64,000 nt of DNA from Planctomycetota bacterium (lineage in GTDB: Bacteria > Planctomycetota > Phycisphaerae > Phycisphaerales > UBA1924). The stretch is from assembly GCA_033763975.1 (NCBI GenBank), contig JANRJM010000013.1:248001-312000 (forward strand), read 5' to 3'. Shown here piece after piece: positions 25,129 to 33,822 of this stretch (within the stretch, counting starts at the first letter, position 1; each line of letters starts with the position of its first letter). The position numbers and the translations under genes are program-made. The notes under the pieces were generated by a model. That model saw only the letters and a program-made list of their open reading frames with translations, made no database searches and had not been told where the DNA came from.

Positions 25129-26373
25129 TCAGCGCGTGCTCCTGATCACCAGTTCGTCCCGATCTTCGGTGTTCTCGCCGCAGCGCACCCACGTCGTCCA
25201 TCCCAGGCGTGCGTCGCCCCCGAGTCGCGTGGGGGGAACCTCGGACGCCTTCAGCGCGAGGACGGCTTCCCACGAGAACTCATCGCCCAGGTAGTTGCGG
25301 ATCCACGCGTCCAGCCGGCGGGCCGCCCGCCCGTCGGGCAGCAGACGCTGGTAGTCGGCGAGGGACATCGGCCCCAGGCGGATGCGGAACATGCCCTGGC
25401 AGTCCCACACGCGGTTGCCCGCGACGATCATCCCGCCCGACGTCGTGCCGAGCGTGGAGGACGGGCCCGGCGCGCCCAGGCGGCACCAGTACTGCTCGGG
25501 AAGGTCGAGCCAGCGCCCGGCGAACTCCTCGACCTCGACCTCGACGCCGAAGTACTTGGAGAGGATGGCGCACAGGCCCTCGGGGCCGCGCCCCGGCGTG
25601 GCGAGGCGCCCGGAGAAGTGCAGCTTGCCGATGTCGGGCACCGCGTCGCGCAGGCGGGTTTCCTCGCCCCCCAGCCCGAACAGCGAGCCGACGTACACCG
25701 CGTAGCGGTCGGCGTCGCCCGCCAGATACCGATCGCGGGTGGCGTCGTCGAGCTCGTCGGCGTTCTCCACCGGCAGCGCGCGGTCGTAGCTCGCGGGCAT
25801 CTGGCTCGCGGCCCACGAGCGGTAGAAGAGCGACACCATGCGGTGGTTGAAGACGTCGAGGAACCGCGAGAACGTGCGGTCCTTGAAGTGCAGCTCGCGC
25901 TGCAGGGCGTGCTCGGTGAAGTGGAGCGGGAGCGGGCCCATCGGGCCCAGCAGCCCCAGGAAGTGCACGAACAGGCGTGCGGGGGCCGTCGACTTGGGGA
26001 AGTGGAACTGCGACACCGTGCAGGGCGGGAACGCCAGCGTGGGCTCCTGCGCGAAGCGCACGGGGTCGTCCGACGCGCGCGACGACGCGCCGAAGCCGGG
26101 GAACTCCGGGTGCAGCGCCTCGATGCGGCGTGCCAGCGCGAAGAAATCGTGCCCCCACGCCCGAACGTTCAGCCGGTCCCACAGGTCCTCGCGCTCGGCC
26201 CGGTCGATCGGACGGCGCGTCTCCGCCGGTGCGTGCTCGGGCTCCGGCTCGGCGCGCAGCAACTCCTCCAGCGGGTCGGGGGCGCCGTTCGCGCCCGGAC
26301 CCGGCGCGCCGGGGCTCCGGCCTCCCGTGCCCGCGCCTAGAGGACCGGGCGTTGTCCGACCTTGGCGGCCCAC
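25129..26373 (-). CDS. tssG: TssG, T6SS baseplate component
   Basis: About 414 residues. From about residue 60 on, the sequence follows TssG: WDRLNVRAWGHDFFALARRIE, then FPKSTAPARLFVHFLGLLGPMGPLP, HFTEHAL and FNHRMVSLFYRSW, and a C-terminal QYWCRLGAPGPSSTLGTTSGG with a GDxF-type GDEFSWEAVLAL end. TssG joins TssF, TssE and TssK in the baseplate wedge. The start is uncertain. I chose the GTG at 26373, inside the end of tssF, because GGGGAG lies 8 bases upstream; a TTG further in (about 26256) is the alternative. With the GTG start the protein has a 50-60 residue Gly/Pro/Ala-rich N-terminal extension and overlaps tssF by 37 bp. Confidence 0.85.
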   Translation of the reverse strand: MGRQGRTTPGPLGAGTGGRSPGAPGPGANGAPDPLEELLRAEPEPEHAPAETRRPIDRAEREDLWDRLNVRAWGHDFFALARRIEALHPEFPGFGASSRASDDPVRFAQEPTLAFPPCTVSQFHFPKSTAPARLFVHFLGLLGPMGPLPLHFTEHALQRELHFKDRTFSRFLDVFNHRMVSLFYRSWAASQMPASYDRALPVENADELDDATRDRYLAGDADRYAVYVGSLFGLGGEETRLRDAVPDIGKLHFSGRLATPGRGPEGLCAILSKYFGVEVEVEEFAGRWLDLPEQYWCRLGAPGPSSTLGTTSGGMIVAGNRVWDCQGMFRIRLGPMSLADYQRLLPDGRAARRLDAWIRNYLGDEFSWEAVLALKASEVPPTRLGGDARLGWTTWVRCGENTEDRDELVIRSTR

Positions 26374-28289
26374 CGCATGATCTCCCCGCGTTCTTCCGAG
26401 CGGATCACCGTCTCGGTGAACGAGTTCATCGACACGTACCTCGCGAAGAACTGCTCCAGCACGGCCCCGAGCGCGAACACGCCCGTGCCCTCGAACTGTG
26501 CCTCGTCCAGCGTCACCGTCACTTCCAGCCCGCGCGCGAACGCCACGACGCCCGGCGTGGGCACGCGACGCGTGATGCCCCGCGTCTGCACGCCCCGCAC
26601 GCCGTCGATCTGCTTGCGGATCACCGGGTCGCCCACATCGCCGTACAGACGCAGCAGCGCCCGCAGCGCCGCCGCCCCGCGCCCTTCGTCGGGCGTGATC
26701 TGCCCGTCGCCGTCGCGGTCCTCGTCCGTCAGCGACAGGTAGTTCAGCGCGAGGTGGCTGATGAGCCGCCACCCGGTCTCGCCCTCGGCGTGGCTGCCCC
26801 GGGGCGGGGTGGGGCCCGCCACCACCCGCACGGACTCCACCGGCGCGCCCGAGTCGAGCGCGAAGTCGGTCTTGCCCTTGCCCACCGGCATCTGCAGCGG
26901 CAGGTCGCGGTTCGTGCACATCGTCTCGATCGCGAGCTGCTTGAGATCGGTGGAGTACGGGGCCGCCTGCGCGTCCACGAGCGCCACGTACACCTCGCCC
27001 CCCGCGTAGCTGCTGCGCGAGCCCTGCCGGCGTTCGCGCTCCGTGAGCGCCCGCGGGACGCGGTGGGTGGCGAAGTACGCGCCCGCCGTGCCCGGCCCGC
27101 CGTCCACGTCCGTCGCCGCGTAGAACGGGCGGAAGACCCGCTCGTCGTCGCTCTTGAGCCCGAACCCCGTCACCGACCGCACCGAGTGCACCTCGTAGTC
27201 CAAGGGCTTGGTCCGGTCCGGCACGACCAGGAACTCGTTCGACCGGTCCGAGACGTAGATCCGCTCGGCCCGGCGGGGGAACAGGTTGACCGCCGGCGTG
27301 CAGTGCAGCGCGAACGTCCCCGCGTCGATGGCGCCTTCGAGGTCCGCGTTCTCCGCGCTCAGCGGGATGATCACGTCGAGCAGCGCCGACTCGCAGCGCG
27401 CCAGCGCCGGCGCCAGCCCGCTCAGCCGCACGAACCCGAACCGCGCGGGGAACGCGAAGTACTCGTGCAGGAGGCGATACCCCTGGAAACTCCGCGCGTC
27501 GTAGGGCAGCAGCGCCTCCTTCGCGCCGAACCCGACGCGCGAGATCGCCTCCGGGCCCAGGTTCACCTGCCAGGCGCCGGCCCGCATCCCGCTGGGCACC
27601 GGGCGGATGATGACGCCCCGCGCGTGCGCGAGCATCTGCTCGTACACGCGCCACGGCGTCGCGTCCGCCCCGCGCAGGTAGATCGTCAGCGATGGGAGCT
27701 TGATCTTGTGGAACGACAGGCCCGCCGTCGTGCGCAGGCGCAGGCGCAGGGCGGCACGGACGCCCGTCCCCCCGCGCGCCCGCGTCACGTCCGCCTCGGG
27801 CGCGCCCCACACGCGGGCCAGCTCCAGCGTGCCCACGTCACGCGTGTAGTACTGGGCCTCGATGACCTCCACCGGGCTGAGCGTCACGTCGTGCGCCGTG
27901 CGGAACTCGCACGCCGTCATGTCCTTCGCGGGCATGCCCCGCAGCACCGTGCCCCGGGGCACGAGGTACCCGTCCGCGAGGCCCGCCTCGCCCCGGTCGG
28001 GCTGCAGCTGCACCACGCACATCGAGGGCGTGGGCGCGAGGTAGTGCGGGTAGACCGTCTCGAGCAGGTTCTGCGTGAAGCGCGGGAACTCGGCGTCCAG
28101 CTTTAGCTGCACCCGGGCCGCCAGGAACGCGAACCCCTCCAGCAGGCGCTCGACGTACGGGTCCACGCACGGGAAGTCCTCGATCGCCAGACGTCCGGCG
28201 ATCTTGGGGAACTCGTGCGCGAACTCCTTCGCCACCGTCTGCAGGTGGCGCAGCTCGCGGTCGTAGTAGCGGATGAGGCGGCGGTCCAT
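26337..28289 (-). CDS. tssF: TssF, T6SS baseplate component
   Basis: A 650-residue baseplate wedge protein. It begins with the family signature YYDRELRHLQTVAKEFAHEFPKIAGRL, followed by DPYVERLLEGFAFLAARVQLKLDAEFPRFTQNLLE and YPHYLAPTPSM. The C-terminal end EQFFARYVSMNSFTET is also characteristic. TssF makes a heterotrimer with TssG around the spike base. It starts 19 bp after tssE and overlaps the following tssG, so translation is probably coupled. No good Shine-Dalgarno is visible before the ATG. Length matches the usual range of 580-650 residues. Confidence 0.96.
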   Translation of the reverse strand: MDRRLIRYYDRELRHLQTVAKEFAHEFPKIAGRLAIEDFPCVDPYVERLLEGFAFLAARVQLKLDAEFPRFTQNLLETVYPHYLAPTPSMCVVQLQPDRGEAGLADGYLVPRGTVLRGMPAKDMTACEFRTAHDVTLSPVEVIEAQYYTRDVGTLELARVWGAPEADVTRARGGTGVRAALRLRLRTTAGLSFHKIKLPSLTIYLRGADATPWRVYEQMLAHARGVIIRPVPSGMRAGAWQVNLGPEAISRVGFGAKEALLPYDARSFQGYRLLHEYFAFPARFGFVRLSGLAPALARCESALLDVIIPLSAENADLEGAIDAGTFALHCTPAVNLFPRRAERIYVSDRSNEFLVVPDRTKPLDYEVHSVRSVTGFGLKSDDERVFRPFYAATDVDGGPGTAGAYFATHRVPRALTERERRQGSRSSYAGGEVYVALVDAQAAPYSTDLKQLAIETMCTNRDLPLQMPVGKGKTDFALDSGAPVESVRVVAGPTPPRGSHAEGETGWRLISHLALNYLSLTDEDRDGDGQITPDEGRGAAALRALLRLYGDVGDPVIRKQIDGVRGVQTRGITRRVPTPGVVAFARGLEVTVTLDEAQFEGTGVFALGAVLEQFFARYVSMNSFTETVIRSEERGEIMRWAAKVGQRPVL

Positions 28290-28308
28290 GCGCGTCGCCG
28301 GGCGATCG

Positions 28309-28803
28309 TCAGCCCGTGCCCTCCCGGACCTCGCAGCGGCCCGTTTCCATGTCCACGTCGGTCCGCACGAACAACGCCTCGGGCATCGGCAGCGGGCACA
28401 GCTCCCCGGCGATCTCGAACGTCAGGTGCCACCCCTCCTGCGACGACGCGCTCCGCACGTTCAGCGTCGACGACGTGATCCGCGGCTCGAACGCCTGGAT
28501 GGCCCCGTACACCATCTGCTCGATCCGCACCGGCGACAGCCCCGCCGACGCCAGCCCCGTCAGGTCCGGCATCCCGTAGTTCAGCACGCTCTTCGCCACC
28601 AGCGGGTACTGATGGATCTCGTCGCCCGTCGGGCGGCTGGCGGCGTTCAGCAGCCACTCCAGGTCGCGCAGCACCGCCGTCCGCAGGTTGCGCATCGACA
28701 TCACCCGCTTCTCGCGCGATTCGGTCCGCACCGTCGGCTCGTCGTCCATCAGGCGGTCCAGCAGCGACGGCTGCAATCGCTCCGATGTCGTGAGTTCCGC
28801 CAT
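28309..28803 (-). CDS. tssE: TssE, gp25-like baseplate protein
   Basis: A 164-residue protein related to phage T4 gp25 which starts sheath polymerisation at the baseplate. It has the family features: SLLDRLMDDEP near the start, LRDLEWLLNA, the YPLVAKSVLNYGMPDLTG segment and IQAFEPRI followed by beta strands. AAGGAG lies 8 bases before the ATG. It sits 15 bp after tagJ and 19 bp before tssF, within the tightly packed part of the operon. Confidence 0.95.
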   Translation of the reverse strand: MAELTTSERLQPSLLDRLMDDEPTVRTESREKRVMSMRNLRTAVLRDLEWLLNAASRPTGDEIHQYPLVAKSVLNYGMPDLTGLASAGLSPVRIEQMVYGAIQAFEPRITSSTLNVRSASSQEGWHLTFEIAGELCPLPMPEALFVRTDVDMETGRCEVREGTG

Positions 28804-28818
28804 CCGACCCGCTCCTTG

Positions 28819-29685
28819 CTACTCGGCCTGCGGCACGCTCTCGACCGGTGCGTGCGGGCCGTCGATCCGCACCGCCCGGCACGTCAGCAGCGCGTACTCG
28901 CCCGCGTCGGTGTTCAGCATGCGCTGCCCCAGCGGGCCCTCCCAGCCGCCCCGGTCCCCGAACTCCGTACGCCGCCCCAGACGCAGCCCCGCGTCGTGGC
29001 GGGCCAGCTCCGACCCGGGGTACCGCGCGGGGATGAGCACGACCTTTTCGCCCCCGGCGCTCAGCACCATCTGCCCGGGCAGCCACACGGTGTCGCGCAG
29101 GTCGGTCGGGGGTTCCAGGCGGAGCAACTGCACGCGGTTCCAGGGCACCCAGTAGTACTTCCCGTCGACCAGCGCCTCGAACATCGGGCCCATGGTCTCG
29201 TCCAGGTCCGCGATCCACTCGAACCGCTGCGTCTGCGTCCGCCCTTCCTCGGGCCCGATGTCGATCTCGCCGGCCGACGTCGGCGCGTCCTCGAGCGCGC
29301 GGGCGCGCAGATCGCTCGCGGCGGCGTGATTGCCCTGCCCCGCCAGGGCCGCCGCCTGCACCATCATGCCGATCCACGCCTCGGGCTCACCCAAGATGAG
29401 CGGGCTGCGGCGCCCGGCGAAGACATCCTCGCGGAACTTCTCGCAGAGGATGGCGGCGCGGTACATCTGCCCCATGAGCGCGTTCTCGGCGTTCATCTCC
29501 GCCGCCACTTCGAGCTGCGTCAGCGCCCGGTCCCACTGCCCCATCACCGCGAGCACCTGGAAGAGCATGACGCGCAGCTTGGGGTCCGCCGGCGCGGAGC
29601 GCACCCCCCGCTCGGTCTGGGACAGACAGTCGTCGAGGCGTCCGGCCTTGAGGAGTTCTTCCGGCGTCACGCGCGCAGCCCCCAT
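28819..29685 (-). CDS. tagJ: TagJ/ImpE, T6SS accessory protein
   Basis: A 288-residue ImpE-family protein. It begins TPEELLKAGRLDDCLSQTE and has helical repeats up to about 105 (LRVMLFQVLAVMGQWDRALTQL), then the C-terminal beta domain with WIADLDETMGPMFEALVDGKYYWVPW, the typical ImpE core. TagJ binds ClpV and TssB in the H1-type systems. I placed the start at the ATG at 29685; a GTG five codons further in has a G-rich stretch 8 bases upstream, and a TTG further upstream would start next to the hairpin at 29727-29754. The gene is separated from hcp by 107 bp that contain this hairpin. Confidence 0.88.
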   Translation of the reverse strand: MGAARVTPEELLKAGRLDDCLSQTERGVRSAPADPKLRVMLFQVLAVMGQWDRALTQLEVAAEMNAENALMGQMYRAAILCEKFREDVFAGRRSPLILGEPEAWIGMMVQAAALAGQGNHAAASDLRARALEDAPTSAGEIDIGPEEGRTQTQRFEWIADLDETMGPMFEALVDGKYYWVPWNRVQLLRLEPPTDLRDTVWLPGQMVLSAGGEKVVLIPARYPGSELARHDAGLRLGRRTEFGDRGGWEGPLGQRMLNTDAGEYALLTCRAVRIDGPHAPVESVPQAE

Positions 29686-29726
29686 TCCCTGGCCCGCGCC
29701 GATGCGCGGGCATGCCAACAGAAAGC

Positions 29727-29754
29727 CCCTCGCGGGGAGGCATCCCCGCGAGGG
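29727..29754 (-). terminator. Perfect 12-bp hairpin between hcp and tagJ
   Basis: An inverted repeat with 12 perfectly paired bases and a four-base loop begins 38 bases after the hcp stop codon in the direction of transcription. The stem is almost all G and C. The RNA downstream of it has only a broken U-run (GCTTTCTGTT), so it is not a textbook intrinsic terminator. It could stop part of the transcripts or protect the 3' end of a processed hcp mRNA. Either would let Hcp, needed in many more copies than TagJ or the baseplate, be made in excess. Confidence 0.65.
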
Positions 29755-29792
29755 AAACTGGTTGTGTCATGCCGCTCGAGCGGCCGAACGGA

Positions 29793-30290
29793 TCAGGCGA
29801 CCGTGTGCGTGTTGAGCTTCTGGTTGAAGGTGACCGTCTTGTGCGCGCCGCCCGCGCCCGACTCGGTCTGAACCTGGTAGTAGATGCTCATCTCTTCCGC
29901 GGTCATGCCGACGTTCTCCGTCGGGATTTCGTCGCCCGACGAGCCGCCGGAGGCCTCGACCTTCGTGATGACCACGTTCTTCATCGTGATCTTCAGGAAC
30001 TCCAGCGGCTTCGCGTCGCCGCTGGACTTGCGCACCACGAAGTCCGCCTTGGGCGAGGTCTTGCCCGTGCAGCAGCGGATGAACATCTCGGGCGAGCCGA
30101 GGTGCACCTTCTGCGAGAACGTGAACTCGTTCAGGTTCGCCTTGCCGGCGGTCAGACCGCCGCCCGACGACGCCGCCGACGTCTGCGTCACGCCGTAGCC
30201 GAAGGACAGCACGTCGATCCAGTTCGCGTGCGTCGAGTCCATCGCCTCGCCCGTGATCCCGTCGATTTTCAGAAATGCGTCAACTGCCAT
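29793..30290 (-). CDS. hcp: Hcp (TssD), T6SS tube protein
   Basis: A 165-residue tube subunit; hexamers stack to form the inner tube pushed out by the sheath. It starts AVDAFLKIDGITGEAMDS and has the typical HANWIDVLSFGYGVTQ, the FTFSQKVHLGSPEMF strand, and the C-terminal GMTAEEMSIYYQVQ. AGGAG lies 9 bases before the ATG. The length is normal. The gene is isolated from its neighbours by 130 bp upstream and 107 bp downstream, both with hairpins, in contrast to the tight packing of tssE-F-G. That suggests separate control of its transcript level. No effector domain is fused. Confidence 0.96.
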   Translation of the reverse strand: MAVDAFLKIDGITGEAMDSTHANWIDVLSFGYGVTQTSAASSGGGLTAGKANLNEFTFSQKVHLGSPEMFIRCCTGKTSPKADFVVRKSSGDAKPLEFLKITMKNVVITKVEASGGSSGDEIPTENVGMTAEEMSIYYQVQTESGAGGAHKTVTFNQKLNTHTVA

Positions 30291-30318
30291 AGCCGCTTCT
30301 CCTTACCTTCCGACACCC

Positions 30319-30360
30319 GGAGAGGAACACCCTCTCCTTCAAGTTCCCGCGCCGGGGAAC
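30319..30360 (-). other. Two short hairpins in the tssC-hcp gap
   Basis: Two inverted repeats lie close together between tssC and hcp: 30319-30337 (7-bp stem, five-base loop) and 30343-30360 (6-bp stem, six-base loop). They end 29 bases before the hcp start codon on the transcript and leave its ribosome-binding site free. They may act as processing sites or stabilise the 5' end of an hcp message. Stem lengths are short, so chance is possible in such GC-rich DNA. Confidence 0.35.
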
Positions 30361-30420
30361 ACCCCCGACGCGGCCGACAAACCACCCGACACGGACGGAG
30401 CGACACTCTCCGCCCGATAC

Positions 30421-31905
30421 TCACTTCTTCTGCGACGGCAGCTTGCTCACCAGACGCAGCGACACCGTCAGGCCTTCCAGCTGGTAGTGCGGCCTCAGGA
30501 AGAACTTCGACGAGTAGTACCCGGGGTTCCCCGGGATCTCTTCCACCTTGACCTCCGCCCCCGCGAGCGGGTGCGTCGCCTTGTAGGTCTCGGTCGAGTT
30601 GGCCGGGTCGTAGTCCACGTACTGGTTGATCCAGTCGTTGAGCCACTTCTGCATCTGATCCGGGTTCGAGAACCCGCCGATCCTGTCGCGCACCATGCAC
30701 TTCAGGTAGTGCGCGAACCGGCACGTCGCGAACAGGTAGGGCAGGCGCGCCCCCAGGTTCGCGTTGGCCGTCGCGTCCGGGTCGTCGTACTCGGCCGGCT
30801 TGTGGAGGCTCTGGGCGCCGACGAACACGGCGTAGTCCGTGTTCTTCCAGTGCGACAGGGGCATCAGCCCGTTGCGTGCCAGTTCCGCCTCGCGGCGGTC
30901 GCCGATGGCGATCTCGGTCGGGCACTTCATGTCCGTCCCGCCGTCGTCGGTCTTGAAGGTGTGCACCGGCAGCCCGTCGACCATGCCGCCCGACTCGGCC
31001 CCGCGGATGCGCGAGCACCAGCCGTAGAGCTTGAACGCGCGGGTGATGTTGACGCCCATGGTGTACGCGGCGTTCATCCAGGTGAACTTGTCGTGCTTGG
31101 CGCCCTCGGTGTCCTCTTCGTAGACGAACTCTTCCACCGGGTTGTTCTTGGGGTCGTACGGCGCGCGGGCGAGCACGCGGGGCATCGTGAGGCCGATGTA
31201 CCGGGCGTCCTCGCTCTCGCGCAGGCTGCGCCAGGGCGCGTACTCGGGCGTCTGGAAGATCTTCGTCAGGTCACGCGGGTTCGAGAGCTCCTGCCAGCTT
31301 TCCATGCCCATGAGGGTGGGGCCGGCGGCGGAGATGAATGGCGCGTGCGCGGACGCGGCGATCTGCGCCATGCCCGCGAGGATCTCGACGTCCTGGGCCG
31401 TCTGATCGAAGAAGTAGTCACCGATGATGGCGCCGTAGGGCTGCCCGCCGGGCATCCCGTACTCCTCTTCGTAGAGCTTCTTGAAGAGCGGGCTCTGGTC
31501 CCACGCCGTGCCCTTGAACTTCGCGATGGTCTTCGACAGGTCCTTCTTGGAGATGTTGAAGACGCGGATCTTGAGGGACTCGTCGGTCTCGGTGTTGCTG
31601 ACGAGGTGGTAGAGCCCGCGCCACGTGCCCTCGAGCTTCTGGAAGTCGGCGTGGTGCAGGATCTGCGTCACCTGCTGGGTGATCTTCTGATCGATCGCCG
31701 CGATCATCGCCTCGATCGACTTCACGGAGTCGTCGGAGATGAGCTTGGTCGAGTCGAGCGCCTGTGCCGCGAGCGTGCGGACGGCGGTCTCGATCGCGTC
31801 CTTCGCGGTCGACGTCTTGGGTTTGAACTCTTTCTGCAGGAGTGACTCGAGATCGCCCCCGTCGAGCTGGATGCTGCTCAGCCCCTGTGCTTGTGCCTCG
31901 GCCAT
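30421..31905 (-). CDS. tssC: TssC, large sheath protein
   Basis: A 494-residue sheath subunit that pairs with TssB and contracts to fire the tube. It has the family landmarks: a helical start with LLQKEFKPKT, VTQILHHADFQKLEGTWRGLYHLV, KFKGTAWDQSPLFKKLYEEEYGMPGGQPYG, then FISAAGPTLMGMESW and, at the C-terminus, WLNDWINQYVDYDPA and RPHYQLEGLTVSLRLVSKLP. Length fits the usual 490-500. GGAGG lies 9 bases before the ATG. A 7-bp hairpin at 31925-31941 is located just upstream of this site. The gene is 99 bp downstream of tssB, more than is usual for this pair. Confidence 0.97.
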   Translation of the reverse strand: MAEAQAQGLSSIQLDGGDLESLLQKEFKPKTSTAKDAIETAVRTLAAQALDSTKLISDDSVKSIEAMIAAIDQKITQQVTQILHHADFQKLEGTWRGLYHLVSNTETDESLKIRVFNISKKDLSKTIAKFKGTAWDQSPLFKKLYEEEYGMPGGQPYGAIIGDYFFDQTAQDVEILAGMAQIAASAHAPFISAAGPTLMGMESWQELSNPRDLTKIFQTPEYAPWRSLRESEDARYIGLTMPRVLARAPYDPKNNPVEEFVYEEDTEGAKHDKFTWMNAAYTMGVNITRAFKLYGWCSRIRGAESGGMVDGLPVHTFKTDDGGTDMKCPTEIAIGDRREAELARNGLMPLSHWKNTDYAVFVGAQSLHKPAEYDDPDATANANLGARLPYLFATCRFAHYLKCMVRDRIGGFSNPDQMQKWLNDWINQYVDYDPANSTETYKATHPLAGAEVKVEEIPGNPGYYSSKFFLRPHYQLEGLTVSLRLVSKLPSQKK

Positions 31906-31924
31906 CGGTCGCTTCCTCCACGCT

Positions 31925-31941
31925 CGGGCGGGTTCCGCCCG
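31925..31941 (-). other. 7-bp hairpin in the tssC leader
   Basis: A perfect 7-bp GC stem with a three-base loop lies about 10 bases upstream of the tssC Shine-Dalgarno sequence, in the 99-bp tssB-tssC gap. It might tune the TssB:TssC ratio by mRNA structure or processing. It is short, so the evidence is limited to the base pairing. Confidence 0.3.
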
Positions 31942-32004
31942 GCCGTAGTTCCTGTCTCGAACGCCGCCCCCGCCCCCCCCGGGCGCCCGGCGGCCTGCCG
32001 CGCT

Positions 32005-32508
32005 TTACCCCTCGGCCGGCTTGGGAGCCGCCGCCAGACTCTTGAGCAGTTCCGGGTCCGACAGCACCTTGTTCAGCAGCGCTTCGGCCCCGCCCTTGCC
32101 GTCCATGTACGTGAGCAGGTTCGCCAGCTGGGTGCGCGCCTCGAGCAGGCGGGCCAGCGGCTCGACCTTCTTCGCCACCGCCGCGGGCGAGAAGTCCTCC
32201 ATGCTCTCGAACGTGATGTCCACCGGGATGTTGCCCTCGCCCGTCAGCGTGTTGGGCACCTGGAACGCCACCCGGGGCTTCGCGCTCTTGAGACGCTCGT
32301 CGAAGTTGTCGACGTCGATCTCCAGGAACTTGCGATCCGCCACGCCCGGCAGCGCGTCCGCCGGCTTGCCCGACAGGTCCGCCATCACGCCCATGACGAA
32401 CGGCAGGCTCACCTTCTTCTGCGCCCCGTACAGCTCGAGGTCATACTCGATCTGCACGCGCGGCGCGCGGTTGCGAGCGATGAACTTCTGACTGCTTGCC
32501 TTGGCCAT
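32005..32508 (-). CDS. tssB: TssB, small sheath protein
   Basis: A 167-residue sheath subunit. It has the family sequence RAPRVQIEYDLELYGAQKKVSLPFVMGVMADLSGKP, followed by RKFLEIDVDNFDERLKSAKPRV and DFSPAAVAKKVEPLARLLEARTQLANLLTYMDGK. TssB binds TssC in the cytoplasm, and in TagJ-containing systems its N-terminus also contacts TagJ. AAGGGG lies 6 bases before the ATG. A 13-bp dyad overlaps the edge of this site. The 168-bp gap to tssA may carry a promoter, but none is clear. Confidence 0.97.
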   Translation of the reverse strand: MAKASSQKFIARNRAPRVQIEYDLELYGAQKKVSLPFVMGVMADLSGKPADALPGVADRKFLEIDVDNFDERLKSAKPRVAFQVPNTLTGEGNIPVDITFESMEDFSPAAVAKKVEPLARLLEARTQLANLLTYMDGKGGAEALLNKVLSDPELLKSLAAAPKPAEG

Positions 32509-32518
32509 GTGCGACCCC

Positions 32519-32531
32519 TTGAGTCACTCAA
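32519..32531. promoter_or_regulatory. 13-bp dyad overlapping the tssB Shine-Dalgarno
   Basis: A palindrome with two 6-bp half-sites and one central base lies directly upstream of tssB; two of its bases are shared with the AAGGGG ribosome-binding site. It could be an operator for a dimeric regulator or a translation-controlling element. There is no second copy that I noticed in the window, so its function is speculative. Confidence 0.3.
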
Positions 32532-32676
32532 CCCGCGACCGCCAAACCTTCTCCACGCGCTCCCCGGCCCCCGGACCGGACGACATCCCGCGCGTGCTGC
32601 GACATTCCGGGTGTTCGTTCACTGTACCAGAGCGTCCCGCGACGCACCACCCCATCCCCCTCGGATCTCGACTCCC

Positions 32677-33771
32677 CTACGACTGCGCGTTCGACGTCGC
32701 CGTGTCGATCACCTGCACCACGTCCGGCGGGAGCACCCGGGTAATTGCCCGGAAGTCCCGCCCGATCATCAGCTTCGCCAGGGTCGCCACGTACGGCACC
32801 GGGCTCGACGGCTCGGTCTCCTCGAAGTACTTGATCACCTTCTCCAACGCCGCCACCGCCTCGTCCCGGCTCGTCACCTCGCCCGACAGCCCCGCCCGAC
32901 GGACCACCACCGTCTCGCCCGACTCCGTGACTTCCACCGTTTCGATCGTGGTCTGTTCGGAACCGGATCCGTCCGGCGAGAGGCGGCGTCGGATCGCCGT
33001 TGACGCGTCCTTCAGGATCGTCTTGAGGTGCATCACGTCGGGCCCGATGCCCGGCCCGCACTTCTCGGAGAACGCGCTCGAGATCACGTCCAGCGACGCG
33101 CTCGCTTCTTCCGCGGCCTGGGCGATCGCCTCCAGCCGGTCGCGGTCCGTTTCCGCCGTTTCCGCGAACGCGCCGTCGATCATCGAGATCGTGATCTTCT
33201 CGGCGCCCTCCTGCCCGGGCTGCGCCGACCCGCCTCCGGCTTCCTTGAGCGTTCCGGCGGCGACCGCCACGTCCCGGAGCGAGAACTTCCCCAACTGGCG
33301 CGACTCGCAGATCGGGCAGTCGTACACCCGGTCGAGCAGGCGGGTCTTGTCGCCGTACGTCGCCATCGGCGTGGCGATCGCGCCGATCGCGTTCACCCGC
33401 TCGGTGGGGTCGTTGTTGTCCTCGGCGTCCAGCACGGGCCAGACGGTGTCCCAGTACTGGGTGAGCCACACCTCGATGACCTTCAGCCCGTCGCGCAGCC
33501 CGGCGTAGCCCTCCAGCCGCACCGCCGCGACGGTGAGCAGCACGCCCAGGCGCAGGTGCCGCCCCCGCCCCAGCAGCTCGACGCACTTGTCGCGGATCTC
33601 GCGCCAGTCGGGCTCCTCGGCCGCGATCACGGTGGTGCCGACCTGGCGCTCTTCGCTTCCCTCGGCCAGCCGCTCCAGTTCGAGGTACGCGCGATCCCAG
33701 CGGAGGTTCTCCCCGCACGGGTTCTCGCCCTCGAGCGGGCGGGTCAGACTCTCGATGTTGATTAACGCCAC
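32677..33771 (-). CDS. tssA: TssA, T6SS cap/assembly protein
   Basis: A 364-residue protein with an ImpA N-terminal domain (about 8-130): LTRPLEGENPCGENLRWD, then WREIRDKCVELLGRGRHLRLGVLLTVAAVRLEGYAGLRDGLKVIEVWL and WDTVWPVLDAEDNNDPTERVNAI. The C-terminal end (EAVAALEKVIKYFEETEPSSPVPYVATLAKLMIGRDF) is the short TssA1-like form. TssA links baseplate, sheath and tube during assembly. The start is a GTG with GGGAG 6 bases upstream. The gene is 51 bp after the giant TpsA gene with no visible terminator between, so read-through is possible. Confidence 0.94.
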   Translation of the reverse strand: MALINIESLTRPLEGENPCGENLRWDRAYLELERLAEGSEERQVGTTVIAAEEPDWREIRDKCVELLGRGRHLRLGVLLTVAAVRLEGYAGLRDGLKVIEVWLTQYWDTVWPVLDAEDNNDPTERVNAIGAIATPMATYGDKTRLLDRVYDCPICESRQLGKFSLRDVAVAAGTLKEAGGGSAQPGQEGAEKITISMIDGAFAETAETDRDRLEAIAQAAEEASASLDVISSAFSEKCGPGIGPDVMHLKTILKDASTAIRRRLSPDGSGSEQTTIETVEVTESGETVVVRRAGLSGEVTSRDEAVAALEKVIKYFEETEPSSPVPYVATLAKLMIGRDFRAITRVLPPDVVQVIDTATSNAQS

Positions 33772-33822
33772 CGCTCACTCCCCCGCTGCCTGACCCCGCC
33801 GCCCGCGCGTCGGAGCCTTTCC

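Noticed and set aside
25129-27810. A longer reading of the tssG frame extending deep into tssF
   Set aside because: The upstream part is the off-frame shadow of tssF, rich in Arg and Gly. Only the region from about 26373 down matches TssG.
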